The notes: generated from the sequence alone by a model not told the origin. 64,000 nt of DNA from JBBCJR01 sp037190805 (GCA_037190805.1 JBBCJR010000001.1:59391-123390); one strand, 5' to 3'. Positions 35,421 to 45,043 are shown, counted from the stretch's first letter. A program made the numbers and translations.

Positions 35421-37037
35421 TCAGGCCAGTCGATAGTTGGCAAAGCGTTGGCGCAGCAGCTTCTTGTCGATCTTTCCGGTCGCTCCGAGGGGGATTTCGT
35501 CGATGAATTCCACTGCGTCGGGCATCCACCAGCGCGGGATACGGCCGTCGAGCCAGGCCAGCATCTCCTCCGCGCTCGCGGCGGCGCCGTCCTTCAGGCG
35601 CACCAGCAGCAGCGGCCGCTCGCCCCATTTGGCGTGCGGCGCGCCGATGACGGCGGTGAGGGCGGCGGCCGGGTGGCCGGCGGCGATATTCTCGATCTCG
35701 ACCGAGCTGATCCATTCGCCACCCGACTTGATGACGTCCTTGGCACGATCGACAATCTGCATGAAGCCGAAGCGGTCGATGGTGGCGATGTCGCCGGTGT
35801 CGAAATAGCCGTCGGCGTCCAGAATATCGCTGTCGTCGCGATAGTAGCGACCGACGACGAAGGGTCCGCGCGCCATCAGCCGCCCCGCCGCCTCGCCGTC
35901 GTGGGGCAGGTGGGCGCCCCCGGCGTCGACGATCTTCAGTTCGACGCCGATCGGCGGTCGGCCTTGCTTCAGGTCGAGCCGATGCCGCGCCTCGACGTCG
36001 AGGCGGAGGGTGTCGGCCGTGGGCGAGGCGACGGTGCCCAGCGGTGACAGCTCGGTCATGCCCCAGGCGTGGCGAACCTCGACGCCATAGTCATCCTCGA
36101 AGGCGCGGACGACGCTTTCGGGCACTGCGGCGCCCCCGATCACGGTGCGCTTCAACGTCGTCAGCCGGCCGCCCGTGTCGCGCAGATACTGGAGCAGGCT
36201 TTGCCACACCGTCGGCACCGCGGCGGCGAAGGTGACGCCTTCCTCTTCCAGCAAGGCGTGGATCGAGGCGCCGTCCAGCTTCGCGCCTGGCAGCACCAGC
36301 CGCGCGCCGCTGGCAGGGGCGGAGAACACCACGCCCCATGCATTGGCGTGGAACATCGGCACGATCGGCAGCAGCGTGTCGGCGGCGCTGATCTGCATGA
36401 CGTCGGTGGTCATGGTGCACAGGGCGTGGATGAACTGCGAGCGGTGCGAATAAAGTACGCTTTTTGGGGGACCGGTCGTTCCCGACGTGTAGCAGAGCCC
36501 GGCGGCGGTCTGTTCGTCGAAACTGCCCCAGCGGACCTCGGGATGATGCTGGTCGATCAGGTCCTCGTAGCAGAGGGCGCCGGGCAGCCCGTCCGGCATA
36601 TGATCGCGGTCGGTCATTATGATGATATGTTCGATCGACGGCATCCGCTCCCGCAGTGCCACCACCAATGGCACGAAGCTGAGGTCGGTCAGCAGGATTC
36701 GGTCCGCCGCATGGTCGACGATCCATGCCAGCTGGTCGTGGAACAGGCGCGGGTTCAGCGTATGGCAGACCGCGCCGATACCAACCGTCGCGTACCAGGC
36801 CTCGACATGGCGGACGGTGTTCCAAGCCAGCGTCGCCACCCGGTCGCCCGGTGCGATGCCGAGGGCGAGGAGCGCGTTCGACAGCCGTTTGGCCCGCTCA
36901 TGCGCTTCGGCGTAGGTCGACCGGGCGAGGCCGCCTTCGACCGTCTGGGTGACGATCTGCTGGTCGCCATGCCAGCGCCTGGCGTGATCGAAAATCCTGT
37001 CGACCGTCAGCGGCCAATCCTGCATCAACCCGAACAT
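35421..37037 (-). CDS. Fatty-acid--CoA ligase (AMP-binding family)
   Basis: 538 aa. Activates a fatty or other acid to its CoA thioester via an acyl-adenylate. Motifs: AGLCYTSGTTGPPKSVLYSH (AMP-binding), HAWGMTELSPLG, YFDTGDIATID and GEWISSVEIENIAAGHP, with the C-terminal catalytic Lys in LGATGKIDKKLLRQ. Start ATG 37037. Substrate chain length cannot be set from sequence; similar proteins are called long-chain or medium-chain ligases. Stands between HPr and obgE, not clearly in either operon. Confidence 0.92.
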   Translation of the reverse strand: MFGLMQDWPLTVDRIFDHARRWHGDQQIVTQTVEGGLARSTYAEAHERAKRLSNALLALGIAPGDRVATLAWNTVRHVEAWYATVGIGAVCHTLNPRLFHDQLAWIVDHAADRILLTDLSFVPLVVALRERMPSIEHIIIMTDRDHMPDGLPGALCYEDLIDQHHPEVRWGSFDEQTAAGLCYTSGTTGPPKSVLYSHRSQFIHALCTMTTDVMQISAADTLLPIVPMFHANAWGVVFSAPASGARLVLPGAKLDGASIHALLEEEGVTFAAAVPTVWQSLLQYLRDTGGRLTTLKRTVIGGAAVPESVVRAFEDDYGVEVRHAWGMTELSPLGTVASPTADTLRLDVEARHRLDLKQGRPPIGVELKIVDAGGAHLPHDGEAAGRLMARGPFVVGRYYRDDSDILDADGYFDTGDIATIDRFGFMQIVDRAKDVIKSGGEWISSVEIENIAAGHPAAALTAVIGAPHAKWGERPLLLVRLKDGAAASAEEMLAWLDGRIPRWWMPDAVEFIDEIPLGATGKIDKKLLRQRFANYRLA

Positions 37038-37097
37038 CCTTGCCTCTCCCTGACCGACTGGCCCTGGTCGCGGCGGATGACGGCGGATTGACGGGGG

Positions 37098-37367
37098 TCA
37101 GTCCTCTCCGAACTTCGCCTCGACCAGTTCGGCGAGCTGGGTGACGGCGCGTTCCGCCTCCGGCCCGCTGGCGGTTATCGTTATGCTGTCTCCAATCGCC
37201 GCGCCCAGCATCATCAGGCCCATGATCGAGGTGCCGGTGACACTGGCGCCGTCCTTCTCGACCTCGATACGAGCGTTGAGGCCCGAGGCGAGGGTGACGA
37301 ACTTTGCGCTGGCGCGCGCGTGCAGGCCGCGCTTGTTGGTGATGGGCACGGTCCGCCGCGCCGTCAT
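37098..37367 (-). CDS. ptsH: Phosphocarrier protein HPr (PTS-Ntr type)
   Basis: 89 aa. Phosphorelay carrier with the active His in NKRGLHARASAKF and the regulatory-serine region around GTSIMGLMMLGAAIGDSI. Overlaps the EIIA gene by 4 bases. In this regulatory (not sugar-transporting) system it receives phosphate from an EI-Ntr not present in the window and can be modified by the HPr kinase upstream. Confidence 0.93.
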   Translation of the reverse strand: MTARRTVPITNKRGLHARASAKFVTLASGLNARIEVEKDGASVTGTSIMGLMMLGAAIGDSITITASGPEAERAVTQLAELVEAKFGED

Positions 37368-37768
37368 GCGGCCTCGCCGAGGATCGCCGAGGCGACCGAG
37401 ATATATTTGCGGCCTGCTTCCTGCGCCGCTTCCACCGCCTTGGCGACGGTCATGCTGCGGCGCACGGAGGCGAGGCGGATCAGCATCGGCAGGTTGATGC
37501 CGGCGATCACCTCGACATTCGGGCGCCCCATCAGCGAAATGGCAAGATTGGAGGGCGTGCCGCCGAACATGTCGGTGAGCAGGATGACACCCGAGCCCGA
37601 ATCGGTGCGCCCTGCGGCGTCGGCGATCTCCTGCCGGCGAATCTCCATGTCGTCGTCGGGGCCGATGCAGACGGCCTCGACCTGCGGCTGCGGGCCGACC
37701 ACATGTTCCATCGCGGATATGAACTCGGCCGCCAGCCGGCCATGCGTAACCAGGACCAGACCAATCAT
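37364..37768 (-). CDS. PTS mannose-type EIIA component
   Basis: 134 aa EIIA-Man-like phosphorelay protein. Phosphorylated His in LVLVTHGRLAAEF (residue 9) and the core LLTDMFGGTPSNLAISLM. No EIIB/EIIC genes are nearby, so a regulatory role with HPr is likely. Eight bases after rapZ. Confidence 0.92.
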   Translation of the reverse strand: MIGLVLVTHGRLAAEFISAMEHVVGPQPQVEAVCIGPDDDMEIRRQEIADAAGRTDSGSGVILLTDMFGGTPSNLAISLMGRPNVEVIAGINLPMLIRLASVRRSMTVAKAVEAAQEAGRKYISVASAILGEAA

Positions 37769-37775
37769 CGTACCG

Positions 37776-38714
37776 TCAAACGCTCCCCGAGCCTGCGGAG
37801 TTCACCGGCCCCCCATCCGCGGTGCTGGGTCTTGCGCCCATATCACGATGAACGACCGTGGGCGAAAACCCGGCGTCGCGCAAGCGGGATGCGAGCATCT
37901 CGGTGACATGGACCGATCGATGCCGCCCGCCCGTGCAGCCGAAGGCGATGGTGACATAGGCCTTTCCCTCTTCACGATAGCGCGGCAGCAGGAAATTGAT
38001 CAGGCCGTCGATGCGCTCCATCGCTTCGGTGAAGGAGGGGTCCTTTTCGATATAAGCACCGACCTCCGGGTCGAGGCCCGTCAACGGACGCAAGGCGTCG
38101 ACCCAATGGGGATTGGCCAGGAATCTGAGATCGAAGACCAGATCGGCGTTGCGCGGCACGCCTCTGGCAAAGCCGAACGACATGCAGGTTACGACCGGCC
38201 CCGATGCCGTACGCCCGGCGAACCGTTGCCTGATCAGCAGGCGCAGGTCGTTGGCGGACGAATCGGTGGTGTCGATGACCTGCGTCGCCCAACGCCTGAG
38301 AGGCTCCATCAGCTCCCGTTCGCGGGCGATGCCGTCCGCTGCCGGGCGGTCGGGTGCCAGCGGGTGACGGCGGCGGGTTTCGGAATAGCGGCGGGTCAAC
38401 TCGCTGCCGGAGCAGTCGAGATAGAGCGTGGAGATGTCCAGCCCATGGTCGCGCAGCCGCTTCAGTCGGTCGACGATGGCGCGCGCGTCGAAGGCTCGGG
38501 TGCGGCTGTCGATGCCGATCGCCAGCGGCCGGTCGAGGATGGTGCCGTCCTCGCTGTCCGGCACGGCCAGCAGCCGTTCGAGCAGGGTCAACGGCAGGTT
38601 ATCGACCGTTTCCCAGCCGAGATCCTCCAATGTTTTCAGAGTCACCGATTTGCCCGCCCCGGACATGCCGGTGACGAGAAGGACGCGTTTCTGATCGGTG
38701 GGCTGATCCGGCAT
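37776..38714 (-). CDS. rapZ: RNase adapter protein RapZ (YvcJ family)
   Basis: 312 aa. Nucleotide-binding protein with Walker A GMSGAGKSV and the C-terminal FGCTGGRHRSVHVTEMLA. In enterobacteria it directs RNase E to the GlmZ sRNA; in alphaproteobacteria the role is less clear. Its place between hprK and EIIA follows the family's usual neighbourhood. Confidence 0.94.
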   Translation of the reverse strand: MPDQPTDQKRVLLVTGMSGAGKSVTLKTLEDLGWETVDNLPLTLLERLLAVPDSEDGTILDRPLAIGIDSRTRAFDARAIVDRLKRLRDHGLDISTLYLDCSGSELTRRYSETRRRHPLAPDRPAADGIARERELMEPLRRWATQVIDTTDSSANDLRLLIRQRFAGRTASGPVVTCMSFGFARGVPRNADLVFDLRFLANPHWVDALRPLTGLDPEVGAYIEKDPSFTEAMERIDGLINFLLPRYREEGKAYVTIAFGCTGGRHRSVHVTEMLASRLRDAGFSPTVVHRDMGARPSTADGGPVNSAGSGSV

Positions 38715-38797
38715 GCGGCGATGCTAGCCTATTCCCAGGGGAAAGGGAGTCCCGGCGGCGGGCGGTGCCGCCATCCGCCGCGCGGCGGATAGCAAAC

Positions 38798-39214
38798 CTA
38801 GATGCCGAAGCGGCCGAGTGCGTATTCGGCCTTCAAGGGCGCCGATATCTCGAACGGCGCGAAGGCGAGGCGCGGCAGTTCTATTCCCTCCAGCATCATC
38901 GTTTCGGGTGTCGGCATCCGCTCCGGCGCGCGGCCGAGATCGAGCGCGAGAGACAGAATCGCGAACGGCGCCGCGTCGAGGGTCAGGATACCGATTCCCC
39001 GCGCCTCGATCCCGCCCACAAGACGTTGTGGCGAGCGGGCAACGAGCTGGCCATGATCGGCGGTGATCTCGGTATAGTCGTCGGATACCAGGCGGGCGCC
39101 GCGGTCGATGAGACGCAGGGCGAGATCGGACTTGCCGGCGCCCGATTCGCCCAGGATCAGCAGGCCGCGCCCGCCGATCACCACGCAGCCGGCGTGCAGC
39201 ATCAGCACCGTCAT
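38798..39214 (-). CDS. hprK: HPr kinase/phosphorylase, short alphaproteobacterial form
   Basis: 138 aa, only the C-terminal kinase domain of the Gram-positive enzyme, the usual alphaproteobacterial size. Walker A GESGAGKSDLALRL and the signature GIEARGIGILTLDA are visible. Phosphorylates a serine of HPr. The start overlaps the chvG stop by 4 bases; an 83-base gap follows before rapZ. Confidence 0.92.
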   Translation of the reverse strand: MTVLMLHAGCVVIGGRGLLILGESGAGKSDLALRLIDRGARLVSDDYTEITADHGQLVARSPQRLVGGIEARGIGILTLDAAPFAILSLALDLGRAPERMPTPETMMLEGIELPRLAFAPFEISAPLKAEYALGRFGI

Positions 39215-40809
39215 GCCCGGAATGCCGACGGCAGGGTGACGGTAAACCGTGCCCCCGATGCGGTATCGGTGCGATCCTCGGCCGCGATGCGACCGTCATG
39301 CGCCTCGACGATCGCCTTGGCGATGGCGAGGCCGAGGCCCGAATGCTGGCCGAATGCATCCTCGTCCACCCGTTCGGAATAGAAACGCCGAAAAATTGCC
39401 TCGCGCGCATCGGGTGGCACGCCCGGTCCCTCGTCGTCGACGCGTAGCTGGACATTGTCGCTGTCGCGGGTGGCCGAGATTTGGACGACACCGTCGTCGG
39501 GCGAGAACGAGATGGCATTGTCGACCAGATTCTCGACCACGCGCATCAGTCGGAACTCCTCTCCCATCACCGTCGCCGTGCCCGGCTCGGGCCGGGCGAA
39601 GGCCAGCGTCACGCCCCGCTCCATTCCTCGCGCCTCGCGCGCGGCGATCATGCCGGAGACCATCTCGCCCAGATCGATCGGCTCGAATCTGACCCGCGAC
39701 AGCTCCGCATCCAGCCGCGACGCTTCCGCGATATCGGTAATCAGACGATCGAGGCGATGAACATCGTCGCGCACGACGGCGAGCAATTGGCTCTGCAACG
39801 CTGGATCGCGCACCGTGTCCAGCGCCTCGACCGCCGAGCGGAGCGATGCCAGCGGGTTCTTCAATTCGTGGGTAACGTCCGCAGCGAAAGCCTCGGTCGC
39901 ATCGATGCGCACCCGCAAGGCCTGACTCATGTCGCTCAGCGCGCGCGCCAGCAGGCCGATCTCGTCGCGGCGCGACGGCAGGCGGGGTACGGTGACCTCG
40001 CGTGCCCGACCCAGCCGGACCCGCTGCGCGGCGATCGCCAGGCGGCGTAAGGGCCTGACGATGGTTCGGGCGAGGAACAGCGACAGGAAGACGCTGACCA
40101 GAACTACCACTGACAGCACCACGCCGGACCAGAAGCGTTCGGCCCGAACGTTGGTGACGACATCGCGGGCATTGCGGGTGATCAGCAGCGTCGTTCCGGG
40201 GGCGACCTCGACTGCCGCGCTGAATACCGGCGTGCGGTCGGGCGCCAGCCGGACGACGTCGACAACCCGGCCCGTTCGGGCGGCCGTTTCCGCTTCGGGC
40301 CAGGCAGCGCGGACGTCGCGCGCAGGTTCCGAGAAAGGTGGCGGTGGGTCGTTCGCCGCCATGGTGTCGATCATGCCGTCGAGAAAACGGGCGACGTGCT
40401 TGCGCCAGGGCTCCTCTGCCGGGTCGCGCAGACGATAGGTGGGCGAGGATCCGTCCCAGCTGTCGACCATGCGCCGCCCGTCATCGGCATAGAGCCTGAG
40501 GCGCATGCGGCTGCGCTCGCCGAGCTGTGCGGCCAGGGCGGCGCGGCGCTCGGGCGCGACGGCGGCCAGCGAGGCGGCGATGACCTGCGCCGCGGTGGCG
40601 TAGGTTTCGCGCCGTTCCTCGACCAGCCGGCTGCGGTAGCTGTCGAGATAGACGACGCTGCCGATCAACATGGCGACGGCAAAGATGTTGATTGCCAGGA
40701 TACGACCGGTCAACGACCAGCGCCGCGACCACACCAGTGACAGGTCGTCGCGCGGCGATCGTCGCCGTTCGATCAGCGCCTCACTCCTCGGCAAAGCGGT
40801 ATCCGACGC
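39211..40809 (-). CDS. chvG: Sensor histidine kinase ChvG
   Basis: 532-aa inner-membrane kinase. TM1 (ILAINIFAVAMLIGSVVYL) and TM2 (VVLSVVVLVSVFLSLFLA) flank a periplasmic sensor of about 230 residues. HAMP, the H-box with phosphorylated His in ADVTHELKNPLAS, and ATPase motifs (ENLVDNAISFS, DDEGPGVP, SGLGLAIAKAIVEAHDG) follow. Start set at ATG 40809, overlapping chvI by 29 bases; a TTG at 40791 is also possible. Senses acid/envelope stress in relatives. Confidence 0.93.
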   Translation of the reverse strand, partial: ASDTALPRSEALIERRRSPRDDLSLVWSRRWSLTGRILAINIFAVAMLIGSVVYLDSYRSRLVEERRETYATAAQVIAASLAAVAPERRAALAAQLGERSRMRLRLYADDGRRMVDSWDGSSPTYRLRDPAEEPWRKHVARFLDGMIDTMAANDPPPPFSEPARDVRAAWPEAETAARTGRVVDVVRLAPDRTPVFSAAVEVAPGTTLLITRNARDVVTNVRAERFWSGVVLSVVVLVSVFLSLFLARTIVRPLRRLAIAAQRVRLGRAREVTVPRLPSRRDEIGLLARALSDMSQALRVRIDATEAFAADVTHELKNPLASLRSAVEALDTVRDPALQSQLLAVVRDDVHRLDRLITDIAEASRLDAELSRVRFEPIDLGEMVSGMIAAREARGMERGVTLAFARPEPGTATVMGEEFRLMRVVENLVDNAISFSPDDGVVQISATRDSDNVQLRVDDEGPGVPPDAREAIFRRFYSERVDEDAFGQHSGLGLAIAKAIVEAHDGRIAAEDRTDTASGARFTVTLPSAFRA

Positions 40810-41500
40810 CATAGAGGGTCTCGATCGACTGGAACGTGCCGTCGACCGCACGGAACTTCTTGCGCAGCCGCTTGATGTGGCTGTCGATGGTGCGGTCGTC
40901 GACATAAACGTCGTCCTGATAGGCGGCGTCCATCAGCTGATCGCGCGATTTCACGAAGCCGGGGCGCTGGGCCAGCGACTCCAGGATCATGAACTCGGTC
41001 ACGGTAAGCGCGATGTCGCGACCGTCCCAGCGAACGCGGTGGCGGGCCGGGTCCAGTTCCAGCCGGCCACGCAGCAGCACTTCTCCCGTCTCAGGCTCGG
41101 CGCCGTCATTGTGCGCAGCATCGGCGGCGCGGCGATGCTCGGCCCGGCGCAGCACGGCGCGGATGCGGGCGATCAGTAGCCGCTGGGAAAAGGGCTTCGA
41201 GATATAGTCGTCGGCGCCCATGGCAAGGCCCAATGCCTCGTCCAGCTCGTCGTCCTTCGACGTCAGGAAGATCGCCGGCAGGTCGATTTTCTCGCGCAGC
41301 AAACGCAGCAATTCCATGCCGTCCATGCGCGGCATCTTGATGTCGAGGACGGCAAGATCGGGCGGATTGTCGACCATCGCCTTCAGGGCGCTGGCGCCGT
41401 CGGTATAGACGCGGACCTGAAACCCCTCCGCCTGCAGGGCGATGGCCACTGACGTCAGGATGTTACGGTCGTCGTCGACGAGCGCAATCGAAGCGGACAT
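40781..41500 (-). CDS. chvI: Response regulator ChvI (OmpR family)
   Basis: 239 aa. Receiver domain with phosphorylated Asp in LAVLDIKMPRMDG and conserved Lys in FLTSKDDEL, then a winged-helix output domain (TVTEFMILESLAQRPGFVKSRDQLMDAAY, HIKRLRKKF). First gene of the chvI-chvG-hprK set, divergent from pckA with 217 bases between. ChvI controls pckA in some relatives, but no binding box was identified here. Confidence 0.95.
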   Translation of the reverse strand: MSASIALVDDDRNILTSVAIALQAEGFQVRVYTDGASALKAMVDNPPDLAVLDIKMPRMDGMELLRLLREKIDLPAIFLTSKDDELDEALGLAMGADDYISKPFSQRLLIARIRAVLRRAEHRRAADAAHNDGAEPETGEVLLRGRLELDPARHRVRWDGRDIALTVTEFMILESLAQRPGFVKSRDQLMDAAYQDDVYVDDRTIDSHIKRLRKKFRAVDGTFQSIETLYGVGYRFAEE

Positions 41501-41717
41501 CGCGGGCGATCCTTCCCGGCACGGGCATTTGCGGGTGCGACGGCTCTAGCGCAGCTGTCGGCGCCCCGCAATAAAGCTGACCTCCAGATTGATTTCTTGC
41601 TGCGACTCAGTTGCGATTCTTTGACGATGAGCGGCGGTTCCTATATGCGCTCCGGGCGTCAGCGGGCCGTGTCCACGGACTCCGCGGAATCCTGTCGTTT
41701 CTATCTGGAGAGCTTCC

Positions 41718-43319
41718 GTGTCCGACCGTGTGCCGACCTTTGGGCTTGATAAACAGGGCATCGCCACCAGCGCCGTGCTGCACTGGAACCTTGGCGCCGC
41801 GCCCTTGGTCGAGCATGCCGTCCGCCGCGAAGAAGGCATCCTCGCCAAGGATGGTCCGCTGGTCGTCGCCACCGGCAGGCACACGGGCCGCTCGGCCCAG
41901 GACAAGTTCATCGTCCGCGACGCCACCACCGAGGACACCGTCTGGTGGGGCAAGACCAACAAGGGCATGACCCCTGAACATTTCGCCGCGCTGAAGGCCG
42001 ACTTCCTGACCGCCGTGGGCGAGAAGGACATGCTGTTCGTCCAGGATCTCTATGGTGGTTCGCAGCCCGAGCATCGTGTCCGCGTTCGCGTCATCACCGA
42101 GCTGGCCTGGCACAATCTGTTCATCCGCACCCTGCTGGTCCGGCCCGAGGCGAGCGCGCTCAAGGACTTTGCGCCGGAATACACGATCATCGACCTGCCG
42201 ACCTTCCGTGCCGATCCCGCGCGCCACGGTGCGCGTTCGGAAACGATCGTTGCGGTGAATTTCACCGAGAAGCTGATCCTGATCGGCGGCACCCGCTATG
42301 CCGGTGAGATGAAGAAGTCGGTGTTCGGCCTTCTCAACTACCTGCTGCCTGTCGACGGCATCATGCCGATGCACTGTTCGGCCAATATCGGCCCCAATGG
42401 CGACACGGCGGTGTTCTTCGGCCTGTCGGGTACCGGCAAGACGACGCTGTCGGCTGATGCCAGCCGCACCCTTATCGGCGATGACGAGCATGGCTGGTCC
42501 GACGAGGCCGTGTTCAACTTCGAAGGCGGTTGCTACGCCAAGATGATCCGCCTGTCGGCCGAGGCAGAACCGGAAATCTTCGCGACCACCAAGCGCTTCG
42601 GCACGGTTCTCGAGAATGTCGTGATCGACCCGGTGACGCGCGAGCTGGACCTCGACGATCCCAGCCTCGCCGAGAACAGCCGTGGCTCCTACCCGATCGA
42701 CTTCATCCCGAATGCGTCGGAAAAGAATCTCGGCCCCGTGCCGCGCAACATGATCTTCCTGACGGCCGATGCCTATGGCGTGCTGCCGCCGATTGCCAGG
42801 CTGACGCCCGACCAGGCGATGTATCACTTCCTGTCGGGCTATACCGCCCGCGTCGCCGGCACCGAGATCGGCGTCACCGAGCCGGAGGCGACCTTCTCCA
42901 CCTGCTTCGGTGCGCCGTTCATGCCGCGTCATCCCTCTGTCTATGGCAACCTCTTGAAAGAGCGGATCGCCAAGGGCGGTGTCGACTGCTGGCTGGTCAA
43001 CACCGGGTGGACTGGCGGCCAATATGGCGTCGGCAACCGGATGCCGATCAAGGTGACCCGCGCCCTGCTCAACGCCGCGCTCGACGGCAGCCTCAAGAGC
43101 GCTGAGTTCCGTACCGATCCCTATTTCGGCTTCCAGGTGCCGGTGGCGGTGCCGGGCGTCGATTCCGGCATCCTCGACCCGCGCTCCACCTGGTCCGACA
43201 AGGCGGCCTACGATGCCACCGCCGCCAAGCTCGTCGGCCAGTTCGTCGATAATTTCGCCCAGTTCGAGGCGCATGTCGACGAAGGTGTGCGCCAGTCGGC
43301 GCCCAAGCGCGCGGCCTGA
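41718..43319 (+). CDS. pckA: Phosphoenolpyruvate carboxykinase (ATP)
   Basis: 533 aa. Gluconeogenic conversion of oxaloacetate to PEP using ATP. Motifs: GRHTGRSAQDKF, MHCSANIG, the kinase loop FFGLSGTGKTTLSAD, LIGDDEHGW, and LNTGWTGGQYGVGNR-like region near the end. Start is GTG 41718 (SDRVPTFGLD follows) behind GGAGAG. A hairpin follows the stop. Confidence 0.97.
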   Translation: MSDRVPTFGLDKQGIATSAVLHWNLGAAPLVEHAVRREEGILAKDGPLVVATGRHTGRSAQDKFIVRDATTEDTVWWGKTNKGMTPEHFAALKADFLTAVGEKDMLFVQDLYGGSQPEHRVRVRVITELAWHNLFIRTLLVRPEASALKDFAPEYTIIDLPTFRADPARHGARSETIVAVNFTEKLILIGGTRYAGEMKKSVFGLLNYLLPVDGIMPMHCSANIGPNGDTAVFFGLSGTGKTTLSADASRTLIGDDEHGWSDEAVFNFEGGCYAKMIRLSAEAEPEIFATTKRFGTVLENVVIDPVTRELDLDDPSLAENSRGSYPIDFIPNASEKNLGPVPRNMIFLTADAYGVLPPIARLTPDQAMYHFLSGYTARVAGTEIGVTEPEATFSTCFGAPFMPRHPSVYGNLLKERIAKGGVDCWLVNTGWTGGQYGVGNRMPIKVTRALLNAALDGSLKSAEFRTDPYFGFQVPVAVPGVDSGILDPRSTWSDKAAYDATAAKLVGQFVDNFAQFEAHVDEGVRQSAPKRAA

Positions 43320-43325
43320 TTCCGC

Positions 43326-43363
43326 GTTGCCGGGCGCGGACGATGTTGTCCTGGCCCGGCAAC
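43326..43363 (+). terminator. Hairpin after pckA
   Basis: 10-bp perfect stem GTTGCCGGGC/GCCCGGCAAC around an 18-base loop, starting 7 bases after the pckA stop. There is no T-run after it, so it may be a terminator of the GC-rich kind or an RNA-stabilising hairpin. Confidence 0.45.
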
Positions 43364-43394
43364 CATGACGGGCCGCCATCGTTCAAGAGTTCAG

Positions 43395-43925
43395 ATGGCC
43401 CGATCATCACGATCCAATGACTGGGGGTTTCCCCGCTGGCGCGCTTATGGCGCCGAACGCCAGGCGAGCACGGTTCGCCTTTGCGACCGCGAAGGGTGCG
43501 GCGCACCGGGTGACCGGCCCGCACCCAAATCCCCCAACAGCCCCGACCGCTGGTATTTCTGCGAGGTGCACGCGGCGGAATACAACCGCAACTGGAACTA
43601 TTTCGAGGGACTGACCGCCGAGGAGGCGGCCGCCCGCGAGGCGGATGAGCGGCGTTCCGCCTCGGGTTTCGCCGAGACCGCCCATTACGGCTGGTCGGGG
43701 CCCGGCGACGGCAGCCGCAGCCGTGACGAGCTGCGCGCTCTGGAGGTGCTGGAACTGGAGGTCGACGCCGACTTCGCGGCGGTCAGGATCGCTTATCGCC
43801 GGCTGGCCAAGGCGAACCATCCCGACACCAATCCCGACGACCGGGATGCGGCGAAACGGTTTCAGGCCGTCCAGGCCGCTTACGAGGTGCTGCGTCGGGG
43901 CGAGGAACGGCGCACGGCGGGATGA
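43395..43925 (+). CDS. J-domain protein with C-terminal J domain
   Basis: 176 aa. The N-terminal half has a CDREGCGAPG zinc-like pair and WYFCEVHAAEYNRNWNYFEGL. The C-terminal 65 residues are a J domain with the HPD triad in KANHPDTNPD. Proteins of this layout are common in alphaproteobacteria and presumably recruit DnaK, client unknown. Start ATG 43395; an ATG at 43365 would add ten residues. Overlaps the next gene by 4 bases. Confidence 0.85.
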   Translation: MARSSRSNDWGFPRWRAYGAERQASTVRLCDREGCGAPGDRPAPKSPNSPDRWYFCEVHAAEYNRNWNYFEGLTAEEAAAREADERRSASGFAETAHYGWSGPGDGSRSRDELRALEVLELEVDADFAAVRIAYRRLAKANHPDTNPDDRDAAKRFQAVQAAYEVLRRGEERRTAG

Positions 43926-44230
43926 GCGCGCTCCGCCATCTGCCCGCGCGCTGGGATCATGCGCTGCTGATCTGCGGCAAATGTGCCCGTCGGGCGGGTC
44001 ACCCCGGCCTCGCCAAGCGTTTGCGCAAGACCGTGGGACTGAAGAAGGGCCGCAAGGCGAGCGTGGGGGTGATCGAGATCGCCTGCCAGGATATCTGTCC
44101 CAAGCGCGCCATCGTGGCGATCGACACGCGGCGGCCTGATCAGTGGCTGCTGCTGTCGGGAGATAGCAGTGTGCCGGCGCTGGCGGTCGTGCTCGGCCTC
44201 AGGCGCGGGGACGTTTCAGCAGCAGATTGA
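43922..44230 (+). CDS. (2Fe-2S) ferredoxin-like small protein
   Basis: 102 aa. Resembles thioredoxin-like (2Fe-2S) ferredoxins: CGKCARR near residue 19 and CQDICPKRAI near residue 55 give four candidate cluster ligands. Translationally coupled to the J-domain gene (ATGA overlap). Its 3' end overlaps the convergent thioesterase gene by 32 bases. Redox partner unknown. Confidence 0.7.
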   Translation: MSALRHLPARWDHALLICGKCARRAGHPGLAKRLRKTVGLKKGRKASVGVIEIACQDICPKRAIVAIDTRRPDQWLLLSGDSSVPALAVVLGLRRGDVSAAD

Positions 44231-44591
44231 TCCGGGCGGCGGCGATCGGCGTGTCGCGGTTGTCCTGCCATGCCACTGCCTCGACATTGGCGATGCGCGT
44301 ACCCAGCCGCGAGACATGGCCGATGGCGAAGGTGTCGCGCGGCCGGCCGCCGCGCATGAAGTCGACGGTGATGTTGATCGGCTTGATGCGGACGGCGCGG
44401 TCGGCCAGTGCCGTGTGGACGGCGCGGAATGCCGCCAGCTCCAGCAGGCCCGAGATCGCGCCGCCGTGAAGAAAGCCTGGCCGGCCGACGATGCCGTCAC
44501 CGAATGGCATCATGAGGGCGCCGTCCTCTGTGAGGCTGAGGCCCAGAACCTCGGCATAAGGCGGCAGGGGCGGCAGCGGCGGCGTTGTCAT
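44199..44591 (-). CDS. PaaI-family hotdog thioesterase (first of two)
   Basis: 130 aa hotdog-fold acyl-CoA thioesterase-like protein. The conserved region GRPGFLHGGAISGLLELAAF carries the usual HGG motif, followed by ITVDFMRGGRPRDTFA. Overlaps the next thioesterase gene by 4 bases, so the two may form a heteromeric or sequentially acting pair. Substrate unknown. Confidence 0.85.
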   Translation of the reverse strand: MTTPPLPPLPPYAEVLGLSLTEDGALMMPFGDGIVGRPGFLHGGAISGLLELAAFRAVHTALADRAVRIKPINITVDFMRGGRPRDTFAIGHVSRLGTRIANVEAVAWQDNRDTPIAAARINLLLKRPRA

Positions 44592-45043
44592 CCCTCGTTC
44601 CCCGTGAACATGAAGGTGCCGGCGACATGGGCGATCGGATCGGCCGGGTCGCCGTCATGGGCGATGCCGCGCACGAAGGCGATCTGGCGGGCCAGGCGAT
44701 AGCATTCGCCGCGCCCGATAACCGTCTTGCCGGGTGTCGCCGGCCGCAGATAATCGACGCGCAGGTCCAGCGTCGCCTGCGGGTGCAGTTCGCCCCGCCG
44801 GACCCAGATGGCGGTGCTGGTAGCCACGTCCATCAGGGTGATGATCGGCCCTGACGCCAGTATGCCCGTTGCCGGTTGTCCGATCAGTCGCGCGTCATAG
44901 GGCAGGCCGAACTCGGCCCAGTCGTCGCCATGGTCGCGATAGACGAGTCCGATCGACTGGCCATGGCCGAACCCGCCCATCACCTGGCGTAGTTGGGCGA
45001 TGTCGATAGGCGCCCTGCCGGCAATGTCATCCCGGCCGGTCAT
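44588..45043 (-). CDS. PaaI-family hotdog thioesterase (second of two)
   Basis: 151 aa hotdog-fold protein. LIGQPATGILASGPIITLMDVATSTAIW replaces the HGG motif by ASG, and DLRVDYLRPATPGKTVIGRGECYRLARQIAF follows. Related to its neighbour but the catalytic-loop sequence differs, so activity is less certain. Overlaps sufE-like gene and the first thioesterase by 4 bases each. Confidence 0.82.
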   Translation of the reverse strand: MTGRDDIAGRAPIDIAQLRQVMGGFGHGQSIGLVYRDHGDDWAEFGLPYDARLIGQPATGILASGPIITLMDVATSTAIWVRRGELHPQATLDLRVDYLRPATPGKTVIGRGECYRLARQIAFVRGIAHDGDPADPIAHVAGTFMFTGNEG